Positions 1 to 8,207 of a stretch of DNA of 49,859 nt are shown here, one piece after another. Origin of the DNA: Planctomicrobium piriforme (GTDB lineage Bacteria; Planctomycetota; Planctomycetia; Planctomycetales; Planctomycetaceae). Location: contig CAMATH010000055.1 of NCBI GenBank assembly GCA_945860955.1, positions 1 through 49,859 of the forward strand, in the 5' to 3' direction. The notes beneath the pieces were generated by a model. It did no database searches. It saw nothing but the letters and a program-made list of their open reading frames with translations, and had not been told where the DNA came from. The position numbers were made by a program, and so were the translations under genes. Each line of letters opens with the position of its first letter. Positions within the stretch are counted from its first letter, which is position 1.

Positions 1-185
1 CGGAACCACATTCGGCTGTGGCAAACACCCGACCGGATTGCCCGAACCGACAGGCCCCCAGGTCGCTTGCGGGGGACAGAGTCGCCCCAGTGTCCGTATT
101 GGCAAGTTCGGTGCATTCACTGTCGCATCCATGTTAAACTGCATGGCTCCGTATCCCTTCCACAATCCCGTTTGCGGAATCGCAG

Positions 186-911
186 ATGCCGACCCATGAC
201 TGGCGACAGGTGGAATCCGGAATTTTCCATGCGTTTCACACGCGGTGGATTTCGGAGTTACAGGGAGCATTGAACGAGGGACTGCTTCCGCCCGGATACT
301 ATGCCCTCGCCGAGCAACATCTGCGCGGTGCGATCGCCGATATTCTGACTTTGAACGCCGGGAGTCCGCGAAGTGTCACTCCGCCAGAGCATGAGGTTGA
401 TGGATCCGTCGCCGTGGCCGAGGTTCCGCTGAAGACCGGGATCCAACTGACCGCCCGCCCGCGGCGCAGTCTGGCGATCCGCCACGTCAGCGGTCATCAA
501 CTGATCGCGGTGATCGAAATTGTATCGCCTGGCAACATCCAAAGCCCGGGGTCGGTGGCCGCTTTCACATCGAAGGCCGTTCGATTGATCGACAATGGCG
601 TTCATCTTTCCCTGATCGACCTGTTTGGACCGACCACTGCCGCTCCGAATGGGTTACATGGTGAGATCTGGTCGGCATTCGACGAGGAGTGGATAAACCA
701 GAAGGAATTTCAGCCGGTCACAGTGGCGGCGTACTGCGCGTGCGAGCCGGTGGAGGCGTGGATCGAGAGCCGCGCCATTCACGCCGAACTCCCCGCGATG
801 CCGCTCTTTTTACGGCCAGATCAACAGATTTCAATCCCCCTGGAAGCAACTTACTTGTCGGCCTGGCGCGGGATGCCTCAATACTGGCGTGACGTTTTGG
901 AGTCGGTCTGA
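186..911 (+). CDS. DUF4058 family protein
   Basis: A 241-residue protein of unknown function belonging to the DUF4058 family, which is common in Planctomycetes and Cyanobacteria. The N-terminus carries the family signature (MPTHDWRQVESGIFHAFH), followed by the LLPPGYYALAEQ segment at about residues 33-44 and the central AVIEIVSPGN motif near residue 108. The C-terminus matches the family's usual end, with a final tryptophan/tyrosine-rich stretch. No signal peptide or membrane segment is visible, so it is probably cytosolic. The start is chosen because the family motif begins at this ATG, although the ribosome-binding site is weak. A broken relative lies 490 bases downstream. Family assignment is firm; function is unknown. 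Confidence 0.85.
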   Translation: MPTHDWRQVESGIFHAFHTRWISELQGALNEGLLPPGYYALAEQHLRGAIADILTLNAGSPRSVTPPEHEVDGSVAVAEVPLKTGIQLTARPRRSLAIRHVSGHQLIAVIEIVSPGNIQSPGSVAAFTSKAVRLIDNGVHLSLIDLFGPTTAAPNGLHGEIWSAFDEEWINQKEFQPVTVAAYCACEPVEAWIESRAIHAELPAMPLFLRPDQQISIPLEATYLSAWRGMPQYWRDVLESV

Positions 912-1397
912 CGATTCCGCGCCGCGCGTGCAGCGGGCCGCGATTTTAGAAAATGCGGGCTAAGCTGCGGGAATCCGCCAGTTTTCAGCAGTCCAAAACA
1001 ACGTAGGCGGCACTCTCTGAGTGCCGGCCCCGGTGTGCGTCCGATGCGAAAAAACGCGTTCCTGGGCCATGCGAACGACCTGAGGCGCTGCCGCTCTCAA
1101 TCATCGTCGTGGACCACCCCCAGTACGTCTCTCGACCGCCGCATGCACAGCGGGCCGCGCATTTAGAAAATGCGGGATACGTTGCGGAAATCCTCCGTTT
1201 TTCAGCAGTCCGAAAATTGTCCCAAAATCCGTACAATACCAGTGATTGAGCCGTTGGGCAGGAGCAGGGGGGGGGAATCTCTCCCCCGAGCCCCCCCTTG
1301 GGATTTCGGAGGCATGGTCCCGCGAAGTGGTGGCTCGCTGGGATGTCTGCGATAATCGCCCTGAGCGCTCAATTCAACCCTGTGAGGAATTCCATCA
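912..1397. repeat. Intergenic region with a duplicated ~65-bp element
   Basis: Two imperfect direct copies of an approximately 65-base element lie at about 930-994 and 1148-1211. Both contain the core CAGCGGGCCGCG, then TTTAGAAAATGCGGG, and end in TTTTCAGCAGTCC. The second copy contains a short hairpin (GCATTT-aga-AAATGC); the first copy has the same site with one arm decayed. A G-run and C-runs follow at about 1266-1304. No convincing gene is seen here. The element sits between an intact DUF4058 gene and a DUF4058 pseudogene. Confidence 0.6.
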
Positions 1398-1767
1398 GTG
1401 CCCAGGCCGTTTCCTGGCATGGATGCCTACCTGGAGGCCTATTGGGGCGACGTTCACACGCGTCTTATGTCCAACGCCAGTCGGCAAATCAACCTCGAAC
1501 TTCCCGATGACCTTCAGGCCGGTGTTGAGGAAGGATTTTTGATCCTGGAAGACCGCCCCGTTGCGTGATCGACTGCCGAACATTCCCATTCCGCTGCGGA
1601 TCAACGATCCCTCCGTCATTTTGCAACTGCAGCCCCTTCTGGATGGGTGTTATCAGGACGGGAAATATCGACGGTTGAATTATCATCTGGAACCCGCACC
1701 ACATCTAGGGAAAGACGACGCCGCCTGGGCCGATCGTTTGTTGAAAGTGGCGGGCCGGCGTTTGTGA
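1398..1767 (+). pseudogene. DUF4058 pseudogene with internal deletion
   Basis: The two ends of a DUF4058 gene are present but the middle is missing. From a GTG at 1398 the sequence reads MPRPFPGMDAYLEAYWGDVH, the usual N-terminus of the PFPGMDPYLE subfamily, and stops at 1566-1568. Immediately afterwards, in a different frame (1561-1767), comes the family's C-terminal block IPIPLRINDPSVILQL followed by LLDGCYQDGKYRRLNYH. The central portion, roughly 150 residues in relatives, is absent. I infer a deletion with frameshift that inactivated the gene. It is a different subfamily from the intact gene at 186, so it is not a simple tandem copy. Confidence 0.75.
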
Positions 1768-1917
1768 TTGAGTTTGGTACCTCGCCGGCGGGCGCGGCTC
1801 AACGGGCGGGGCTCGGACGTTTGACTGGTGCGGCGTCATGGCTGTTTGGGGATATGTCGTGGTAATATCCCGCCTCCCGTGCCGCGCCGTGGCCGGTGAC
1901 AAACCGCGCTCCGTAAG

Positions 1918-3285
1918 ATGCCACGCATTCCCCAGCCGATCCCACCTGTGAACCCACCTGACATCCCGGCAATCAGCCCCCCCGCCGTCGATTCGCCATT
2001 GACCCCCACTTCGAACGGATCGCACGACTGGAAAACCCGTCTGGCACTGATCGTCGAAACGATGCGGGAGATGAGCCTGCAGACCGACCCGCAGGAGATG
2101 GTGCGGAACTACGGCCGGCGGATCGAGCAGTTGCTTCCGGTCGACCGCAGGATCTCGCTCAGTCGCCGCGATCTGGATTACCCCAGATTTCGCGTCACCC
2201 GCGACAGCCTCTGGAAAGACGCTATCAATCCCTGGAAAGAACGGGAACGCCTCCCACTGCTGGCCGGCGGGATGATCGCCGACCTGATTTATGGCAACGA
2301 ACCGGTGGTGATCGACGAGCTGCAGGTCGCGGCGGACGACCCGGTGGCGGAGATGTTGAAGGGATATCACTCACTGCTGGCGATTCCCATGTTCGATCAT
2401 GGCGAAGCGATCAACATGGTGTTGCTGCTGCGGAAGGAACCCCGGGCGTTCGACCATGAACAGGTTCCCGAGGCGGTCTGGCGGAGCAACCTGTTTGGCC
2501 GGGCCACCAGTAACCTGGTCCTGAAAGAAGAACGTCGCGAAGCGTTTGAAGAGCTGGATCGGGAATTGGCCGCTGTCGCCAATATCCAACGGTCGTTGTT
2601 GCCCGCGACGCTCCCCGCGATCCCGACGCTCGATCTGGCGGCACACTATTCGCCGGCACGCCGGGCGGGAGGGGACTACTACGATTTCTTCAAACTTCCC
2701 GATGGCAAATGGGGGATTCTGATCGCCGACGTCAGCGGACATGGCACGCCGGCGGCGGTGCTGATGGCGATCACGCACTGCATTGTCCACACGCACGTTT
2801 CGTCACTGGTTCACCCGGACGAACTGCTCCGACACGTCAACTGTCATCTTTCGGAACGCTACACGTACGACAATGGGTTGTTCGTGACGGCGTTTTACGC
2901 GGTTTACGACCCGGCGAACCGCCATTTGTTGTATTCCAACGCAGGCCACAACCCCCCGCGATTGAAACGCTGTGGTGACGGCACGCTGCACAGCCTCGAC
3001 CGAATCAGTGGATTGCCGCTGGGAATCTGGGAAGGTGGGGATTACGACGCGACCGAAGAGCAACTCGTCCCAGGCGATGAGATTGTATTTTACACGGACG
3101 GGATCACCGAGGCGCACAATCGAGCCGGCGAAATGTTCGGGACCGATCGACTCGACGCGCTCTTGGAGAATTGCGGGTTGCGAGCACAGGGACTGCTCGA
3201 TTCGGTGTTGGACGCCGTCGAAAAATTCACAGACGGCTACCCGGCGGATGACGACCGCACGCTGGTCGTGGCCCGGGTGCGGTAG
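1918..3285 (+). CDS. GAF-like / SpoIIE-type (PP2C) serine phosphatase
   Basis: A 455-residue RsbU/SpoIIE-type phosphatase. Residues 1-35 are a proline-rich leader, about 40-200 resemble a GAF sensor domain, a short helical linker follows, and about 235-455 form the PP2C/SpoIIE catalytic domain. Metal-binding signatures are visible: GGDYYDFF (about residues 251-258), DVSGHG (271-276) and the C-terminal DDRTLVV. Such enzymes dephosphorylate anti-sigma-factor antagonists or similar partner-switching proteins; the substrate here is unknown, and no STAS or kinase partner is adjacent. No transmembrane segment is seen, so it should act in the cytosol. Confidence 0.88.
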   Translation: MPRIPQPIPPVNPPDIPAISPPAVDSPLTPTSNGSHDWKTRLALIVETMREMSLQTDPQEMVRNYGRRIEQLLPVDRRISLSRRDLDYPRFRVTRDSLWKDAINPWKERERLPLLAGGMIADLIYGNEPVVIDELQVAADDPVAEMLKGYHSLLAIPMFDHGEAINMVLLLRKEPRAFDHEQVPEAVWRSNLFGRATSNLVLKEERREAFEELDRELAAVANIQRSLLPATLPAIPTLDLAAHYSPARRAGGDYYDFFKLPDGKWGILIADVSGHGTPAAVLMAITHCIVHTHVSSLVHPDELLRHVNCHLSERYTYDNGLFVTAFYAVYDPANRHLLYSNAGHNPPRLKRCGDGTLHSLDRISGLPLGIWEGGDYDATEEQLVPGDEIVFYTDGITEAHNRAGEMFGTDRLDALLENCGLRAQGLLDSVLDAVEKFTDGYPADDDRTLVVARVR

Positions 3286-3304
3286 TACCGATTCCGATAA
3301 TCCA

Positions 3305-3910
3305 TCACGCGTTCACGACTTCCGCAATCTCCCGTCGGCGGACCTCAAATTCAGAATCGGATAGGACCGGGGTCAGCCCTGCGGTTGTGAACGGGGCCTC
3401 CAATTCCACCCAGCTTCGACACCCCGCCATCGCCGCCGTTTCGGTAATCTCGTGGGGCGTACTCCGCGCATAGAGTCGGGCCACCAGCACAAACAAACCC
3501 GGTTGCCGATAATGGAAACGGGTTGCGACCGTCGTTGGGGACCAGACATGCCGGCCTTCCAGGTGAGACAATATCTCCAGATCTTCAACGGAAAAAACGT
3601 CGGTCACGACGGCAAATAGGGCCAACCGGTTTTTTCCCGCGGGAGGCTCCTGCTGCCGGGCGATGTCGGCACACTTCGCACCGACCGCTGTCAATTGATC
3701 GGCCGACTCGTGAAATCGAGTCGGGTACAACCAGAACTCCCCATGGTCCACGCGGAATCCTTCGCGTCCCTCGTGGATCCCACCCTTGCGCAGAATGACA
3801 ATCTGCTCCCCCATCCCCAGCGCCTGGCAGACGGCGGCCCACTCTTTAAAGGCCACCCGGCATTCCGAATGGTAATGATCCCCTGGGTCAGTGTCTGTTG
3901 AAGTCATCAT
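3305..3910 (-). CDS. DUF1802 family protein
   Basis: A protein of about 201 residues of the DUF1802 family. The family signature is clear: EWAAVCQALGMGEQIVILRKGGIHE near the N-terminus (here split for length as EWAAVCQALG and QIVILRKGGIHE), then a FWLYPTRFHES segment. The function is unknown, and bacterial members are often annotated only as DUF1802. The start is set at 3910 because its ATG overlaps the stop of the upstream PIG-L gene in an ATGA arrangement, which points to translational coupling and a shared operon. It ends 20 bases from the convergent phosphatase gene. Confidence 0.82.
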   Translation of the reverse strand: MMTSTDTDPGDHYHSECRVAFKEWAAVCQALGMGEQIVILRKGGIHEGREGFRVDHGEFWLYPTRFHESADQLTAVGAKCADIARQQEPPAGKNRLALFAVVTDVFSVEDLEILSHLEGRHVWSPTTVATRFHYRQPGLFVLVARLYARSTPHEITETAAMAGCRSWVELEAPFTTAGLTPVLSDSEFEVRRREIAEVVNA

Positions 3911-4737
3911 GTCGGCAGGAACCAAAACAACTTTGCGCGGGCCGCTTCATCCAGCGGAGCCGCGTATTCGCTGACTTCAAACGCTTCACACAGTTGGATC
4001 GTCGACCCCCGCTCTGTCCCGTAAGCCCGAAGCAGTTCTTCGCGAAACCGGTCGGCGTAGGGGCGTATGTGTGTCACGAATTCCCGTGTCAGCCAGCGCA
4101 ACCGGTCACCGGGTTCCCGCGGCACCTCGTGCAGGCATTGCTGGTTGTAGGGCAACCAGTCAAAGAACTGCGACTCGTGACAGGCGCACATCGCGATCAG
4201 GTCAGCGAACTCGTCGGTCACATCAATCACCACATCGGGTCGCATAGGGACCGGCCGGGTGAAGCGGTCGTTCATTGTCGCGACAACCGGATCGCAGCGG
4301 AGGATTGGCGTGTCGGGACAAATCGACGGGACCGTGACCATGTACGAGGCATCCTGCACAGCCTGTCCGATTGCGCGGTGATCGGGATGGTAATCACACG
4401 TCCGATGCGTCAGCACCAGATCGGGTCGAAACGTCCGGATTTCCCGAATCACCCGCTCCCGCAATTCGAGCGTCGGTTCCAGCCGCCCGTCTGGAAACCG
4501 CCACAGCTCAGAGTTCGCTCCGATACTGGCCGCTGACCGCTCAGCTTCGCGCTTGCGAATCATCGACAACTCGGTCCCCGACAGGGCATAGTGCCCGGCA
4601 CCGCCGTCGGTCGCCGAGACCATTTTCACCACGTGCCCGGCCCGGCGGTACTTGATCGCGAGGCCACCGGCGTGATATTCGGCGTCGTCGGGATGGGCAC
4701 CGAGGATGAGCAGGCGCAGTGGTTCAGTCGACATCAT
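3907..4737 (-). CDS. PIG-L / LmbE family deacetylase
   Basis: A 276-residue zinc-dependent deacetylase of the PIG-L (LmbE) superfamily. The first metal motif AHPDDAE is at residues 14-20 and the second, HPDH, at 117-120. Members remove acetyl groups from N-acetylglucosaminyl compounds such as bacillithiol or mycothiol precursors or other glycosides; the substrate cannot be told here. The start at 4737 is supported by a GGGAG ribosome-binding site six bases upstream. That site overlaps the base of a strong hairpin at 4747-4782. The gene is coupled by a four-base overlap to the DUF1802 gene. Confidence 0.88.
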   Translation of the reverse strand: MMSTEPLRLLILGAHPDDAEYHAGGLAIKYRRAGHVVKMVSATDGGAGHYALSGTELSMIRKREAERSAASIGANSELWRFPDGRLEPTLELRERVIREIRTFRPDLVLTHRTCDYHPDHRAIGQAVQDASYMVTVPSICPDTPILRCDPVVATMNDRFTRPVPMRPDVVIDVTDEFADLIAMCACHESQFFDWLPYNQQCLHEVPREPGDRLRWLTREFVTHIRPYADRFREELLRAYGTERGSTIQLCEAFEVSEYAAPLDEAARAKLFWFLPT

Positions 4738-4746
4738 GGCAGACTC

Positions 4747-4782
4747 CCGGGATCTCTGAACGGGAGCGTTCAGAGATCCCGG
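4747..4782. promoter_or_regulatory. Perfect 16-bp stem hairpin over the PIG-L leader
   Basis: An inverted repeat with a 16-base-pair perfect stem (CCGGGATCTCTGAACG and its complement) closes on a four-base loop. It lies 10 bases upstream of the PIG-L start codon on the minus strand, and its lower stem overlaps the GGGAG ribosome-binding site at 4744-4748. It could mask the site and regulate translation, act as a transcript end for the neighbouring minus-strand cytochrome-like gene, or be a dispersed palindromic element. There is no U-tract on either side. Confidence 0.55.
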
Positions 4783-4847
4783 TTTATCCACCGTGAGGAC
4801 TGTCCGTCAAGCGGCCGCCTTGAGGAATCGTGACATGCTCAACGGAT

Positions 4848-5225
4848 TCAACTCGCCTTATGGGCCGAGTGACAGGCTCCGCAGTTCACCGCCTTTTTCA
4901 GATCGTCAATCCCGGAGTCTCTCCCGTCAGCGACTTCCTTGGCCGCCTTGACCAGCGCGTCGCTGAGTTTCTTCCAATTTTCCTCGCTCCCTTTGGGGGG
5001 TTTGCTCTTCCCCAGTTCGGTGTACAACTCGACCAGTTTCTTCTTCTCATCCGCCGACGCGGTTCCTTCGAGGACCTTGTCTTTGAGCGCCCCCTTTTTG
5101 TGTTCCTTCATGATTTCCTTGATGGTATGCTTCGGCTTCTCGTCGGCGCGGCTGGAAGCACACACGCCCATCATCGACGTGGCACACGCGAGGGCGAAAA
5201 CGCAGGTGGGGACGAATCGCGTCAT
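4848..5225 (-). CDS. Small secreted c-type cytochrome-like protein
   Basis: A 125-residue exported protein. Residues 1-27 form a signal peptide ending near ASSRA-DE. A lysine/glutamate-rich helical region follows, and one heme-binding motif CGACH (C115, C118, H119) lies at the extreme C-terminus. A C-terminal CxxCH after a helical body resembles the cytochrome c-prime/c556 layout, but the protein is short and has no close signature I can name. It would be periplasmic and may carry electrons or sense redox. Upstream and downstream genes give no clear partner. Confidence 0.72.
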   Translation of the reverse strand: MTRFVPTCVFALACATSMMGVCASSRADEKPKHTIKEIMKEHKKGALKDKVLEGTASADEKKKLVELYTELGKSKPPKGSEENWKKLSDALVKAAKEVADGRDSGIDDLKKAVNCGACHSAHKAS

Positions 5226-5450
5226 GGTTGGCTCTCTTGGGTAAAAATGGAATGGGGCCGTTCGCCGGTTTGATCAGAAGTTGGCCACAATTTGCAGTTT
5301 GTACAATCTGCAAGATTCTGGTCGGGATGGAGTCCGCTTCGCAATCCGGTACAATGGCCGTGGTTCAGGTGACTTTTCTCGTCGATTCCGGTCGCTTCGC
5401 TGGAGACGGGTCCAACGCGGTCGCGGGAATTGAAAGTCGGAGCAATCGCC

Positions 5451-6674
5451 ATGCCAGCGCCGTTAGCGAACATCAAGGTTCTGGATTTGTCGCGTGTCCT
5501 GGCGGGTCCGTACTGTGCCATGCAGTTGGCCGACCTGGGGGCGGATGTCATCAAGGTCGAGCGTCCAGGGGCGGGGGATGATACGCGCGGCTGGGGTCCG
5601 CCATTCGCAGGGGGCGAAAGTGCCTACTTTCTCTGTTGCAATCGGAATAAGCGCAGTGTCGCCATCAACCTGAAAGAGCCGGCCGGCCGGGAACTGGTCG
5701 CCCGCCTCGCCGACGGAGTCGACGTCCTCATCGAGAATTTTCTTCCGGGAACGCTCGACGAGTGGGGGCTGGGGTATGCGGCGCTCGCCGCGCGAAACCC
5801 CGGTCTGGTCTATTGCAGCATCACCGGCTTCGGTCAGTATGGACCACGGCGTGACGAACCGGGCTACGACATCATGATTCAGGCGCTGGCCGGCGTGATG
5901 AGCATCACCGGGGAATCGGACGGCTCTCCCATGAAGGTGGGGGTCGCGATTTCGGACATTACTGCGGGGCTCTTCGCGAGCCAGGCGATTCTGGCGACTT
6001 TAGTGGGGCGGGCGTCGACCGGGCGTGGGGAGCGAATCGACATCGCGCTCTTCGATTCCACCATCGCCTGGCTGGCGAACGTTGGCCAGAATTTTCTCCT
6101 GAGTGGTGAAATTCCCCGTCGACTCGGAACCGAGCATCCGAATATCGTTCCCTATCAAGTGTTCGCGACAACGGACGGAAGTGTGGTGATTGGTGTGGGC
6201 AATGACGCGCAATTCCGCCGATTCGCCACGCTGCTCGGGAGGGCCGAGTGGTGTGAAGATCCCCGATTCGCCACCAATGCGGCCCGGGTGCGGAATCGAG
6301 CGCTCCTGTTGCCAATGATCAAGCCGCTCGTTCAGGAACGCGAAACGGACGAGTGGTTGCGCGAACTGGAAGCCGCAGGCATCCCCTGTGGAGCGGTACA
6401 CAGCGTCGCGGAGGCGTTCGCCGATCCCCAGGCGGTCGCGCGCGACATGGTTCGGGAGGTGGTCCATCCGACAATCGGACCGATGAAGCTCGCGGGTACG
6501 CCGTTCCATTTTGGCACGGGTTCGCCGGCAGGGCAGGGGGGGACGTGGCGGCCTCCGCCCCGGTTGGGGGAACATACGGCGGAGGTTTTGACTTCGGTTT
6601 TGGGAATGTCGGACAACGAGATCCACGAACTTGTGTCACGGGGAGTGGTTGAGTGGCTCAAAGCGAGTGTTTGA
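5451..6674 (+). CDS. CaiB/BaiF family (class III) CoA-transferase
   Basis: A 407-residue class III CoA-transferase. It opens with LANIKVLDLSRVLAGPYCAM and continues ADLGADVIKVERPGAGDDTR, the family's N-terminal Rossmann signature. Near residue 140 is GYDIMIQALAG, containing the aspartate expected to form the acyl-enzyme intermediate. Later blocks (DITAGLFASQAILA, then NDAQFRRFATLLGR) also match. The enzyme would exchange CoA between carboxylic acids in the cytosol; the acid is not predictable. The ATG at 5451 is preferred over an in-frame TTG at 5430 because the family starts just before KVLDLS. It stands alone, without linked beta-oxidation genes. Confidence 0.9.
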   Translation: MPAPLANIKVLDLSRVLAGPYCAMQLADLGADVIKVERPGAGDDTRGWGPPFAGGESAYFLCCNRNKRSVAINLKEPAGRELVARLADGVDVLIENFLPGTLDEWGLGYAALAARNPGLVYCSITGFGQYGPRRDEPGYDIMIQALAGVMSITGESDGSPMKVGVAISDITAGLFASQAILATLVGRASTGRGERIDIALFDSTIAWLANVGQNFLLSGEIPRRLGTEHPNIVPYQVFATTDGSVVIGVGNDAQFRRFATLLGRAEWCEDPRFATNAARVRNRALLLPMIKPLVQERETDEWLRELEAAGIPCGAVHSVAEAFADPQAVARDMVREVVHPTIGPMKLAGTPFHFGTGSPAGQGGTWRPPPRLGEHTAEVLTSVLGMSDNEIHELVSRGVVEWLKASV

Positions 6675-7237
6675 CCCTGCCAAACAAACAACGGCCCGCT
6701 TCGGGGCTAGGATCGGCCGAATCCAAACCACCATGTCCGTAGACGCTCGCACGGCCGACTCGCAGCGTTCGCTGGCCGTGGCACCCAACTCAGCCGCCAA
6801 GCGGACCGTTGATTTTTTAGACAGGAGGAAAGGGATGTCCAGAATGGACAGCATGGACAGGATTTCTAAGGCGGCTGTCGATCGTGTGGATTGGGAGTTT
6901 TTCGATATTCCACCAGTGATCCAGAGAGCAGGAATGGCGCGCGACTCCCTCCTGTTCATCCCTTTCATCCTCTTCATCCTGTCAAATTCCTTCCGTCGGT
7001 CGTACGCACTCTCACCTCGCACGGCCGGAATTGAGGCTTGATCAATCGTGGAGGTCCGGTTGTTTCGCATTCCGCTCAAAACTATACTCCGCGCGGCTGA
7101 AATGGAGGCGTTGGCACCGAGCCGCGCCCGTCAGGAATCGGTTGCCGATCACCGCTTTCTGGCGTGCATGGCTCTCGCTCAATGTCGCCTTTTCCGCCTC
7201 AACGCGGTTCTCAATCACCCCTGCCAGGAGCCTTTCC
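6675..7237. repeat. Intergenic region with 9-base-period ATG-rich repeats
   Basis: No supported gene in about 560 bases. Two low-complexity blocks lie in opposite orientations. At 6833-6866 a purine-rich series reads GGATGTCCA, GAATGGACA, GCATGGACA, GGATT. At 6950-6983 the minus strand reads GGATGAAGA, GGATGAAAG, GGATGAACA. Both have a nine-base period, so every frame reads as a short peptide repeat, and apparent ORFs here are artefacts. I recall similar blocks as dispersed intergenic elements in planctomycete genomes, but could not check that. Confidence 0.5.
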
Positions 7238-8149
7238 ATGAGCGATGTGTTCGACCGACGCGATTTTCTGAAGACGACCGGCACACTGGCGGCGGTAGCG
7301 GCTGTTGGTGGCCAATTGGGGGGGAATCCGGTTCAGGCGGAGGACAAAAAGAAGCCGCTCAAGCTCAAAAAGGCGCTGAAGTACAGCATGGTCGGTGGGG
7401 ACGCTCCACTGATCGAGAAATTCAAAATGCTGAAGGAGATCGGCTTTGAAGGGATCGACATGGACAAGCCCGCAGACCACAACGAGGTCAAGCGCGCGAT
7501 GGACGCGAGCGGACTGATTGTGCATGGCGTGGTCGATTACATCCACTGGGGCAAACCGTTGTCGCATCCCGACCCGGCCGTTCGGGCCGAGGGTGTCGAG
7601 GGGTTGAAGACGGCGTTGCGCGATTGCAAGGTGTACGGCGGCACCACCGTACTGCTGGTGGTCGGAATCTGCAACAAAGACATTTCCTACGCCGACGCTT
7701 ACAAGCGGTCGCAGGACGAAATCCGCAAGGCGCTTCCGCTGGCGGGGGAGTTGGGCCTCAAAATCGCGTTCGAAAACGTCTGGAATATGATGTTGCTCAG
7801 CCCGCTGGAATTCGCCCGCTACATTGACGAGTTCGAAAGCCCGCTCGTCGGTGCGTATTTCGACGTCGGAAACATCATCAACTACGGTTGGCCCGAACAT
7901 TGGATCCGCACGCTCGGCAAGCGGATTTTCAAGGTCGATATCAAGGAATACAGCCGAAAGTTGCGGGATCAGCGGGGCCCGTACGCCGGCTTTGAAGCCG
8001 AGCTGGGTGAGGGAGATTGCGACTGGCCAGCGGTACTGAAGGCGTTCGAAGAAATCGGCTACAGCGGTTGGGGTTCGGCCGAAGTGCGCGGTGGCGACCG
8101 CGCCCGCCTGCTGGAAGTCTCACAACGGATGGACAAGATCCTGGCGTAG
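7238..8149 (+). CDS. Tat-exported sugar phosphate isomerase/epimerase-like protein
   Basis: A 303-residue protein with a twin-arginine signal (DRRDFLKTTG, residues 6-15) followed by a hydrophobic alanine/valine stretch, so it is probably exported folded. The mature part is a TIM-barrel of the xylose-isomerase-like/AP-endonuclease 2 superfamily. Metal-ligand motifs typical of the fold are visible: KIAFENVWN, GAYFDVGNI and the late VDIKEY. Planctomycetes carry many such exported isomerase homologues, usually without known substrates. The start is set by a good AGGAG site at 7226-7230, seven bases before the ATG. A hairpin at 8160-8192 follows the stop. Confidence 0.88.
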   Translation: MSDVFDRRDFLKTTGTLAAVAAVGGQLGGNPVQAEDKKKPLKLKKALKYSMVGGDAPLIEKFKMLKEIGFEGIDMDKPADHNEVKRAMDASGLIVHGVVDYIHWGKPLSHPDPAVRAEGVEGLKTALRDCKVYGGTTVLLVVGICNKDISYADAYKRSQDEIRKALPLAGELGLKIAFENVWNMMLLSPLEFARYIDEFESPLVGAYFDVGNIINYGWPEHWIRTLGKRIFKVDIKEYSRKLRDQRGPYAGFEAELGEGDCDWPAVLKAFEEIGYSGWGSAEVRGGDRARLLEVSQRMDKILA

Positions 8150-8159
8150 AATTCGGCGG

Positions 8160-8192
8160 CAAGGTGCGGCATGATTGCGATGCCGCACCTTG
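8160..8192 (+). terminator. Hairpin downstream of the isomerase gene
   Basis: A 13-base-pair perfect stem (CAAGGTGCGGCAT and its complement) with a seven-base loop begins 10 bases after the isomerase stop codon. It lacks a T-tract, so it is a terminator-like or transcript-stabilising structure rather than a classical intrinsic terminator. Confidence 0.5.
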
Positions 8193-8207
8193 GTGGGAAT
8201 TGGGTCC

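Noticed and set aside
1705-2370. 221-residue minus-strand frame opposite the phosphatase N-terminus
   Set aside because: It overlaps the phosphatase gene and the DUF4058 remnant and shows no domain.
6631-7079. Two overlapping ORFs of about 140 residues in the region after the CoA-transferase gene
   Set aside because: Both read through low-complexity nine-base repeats and have no family content.
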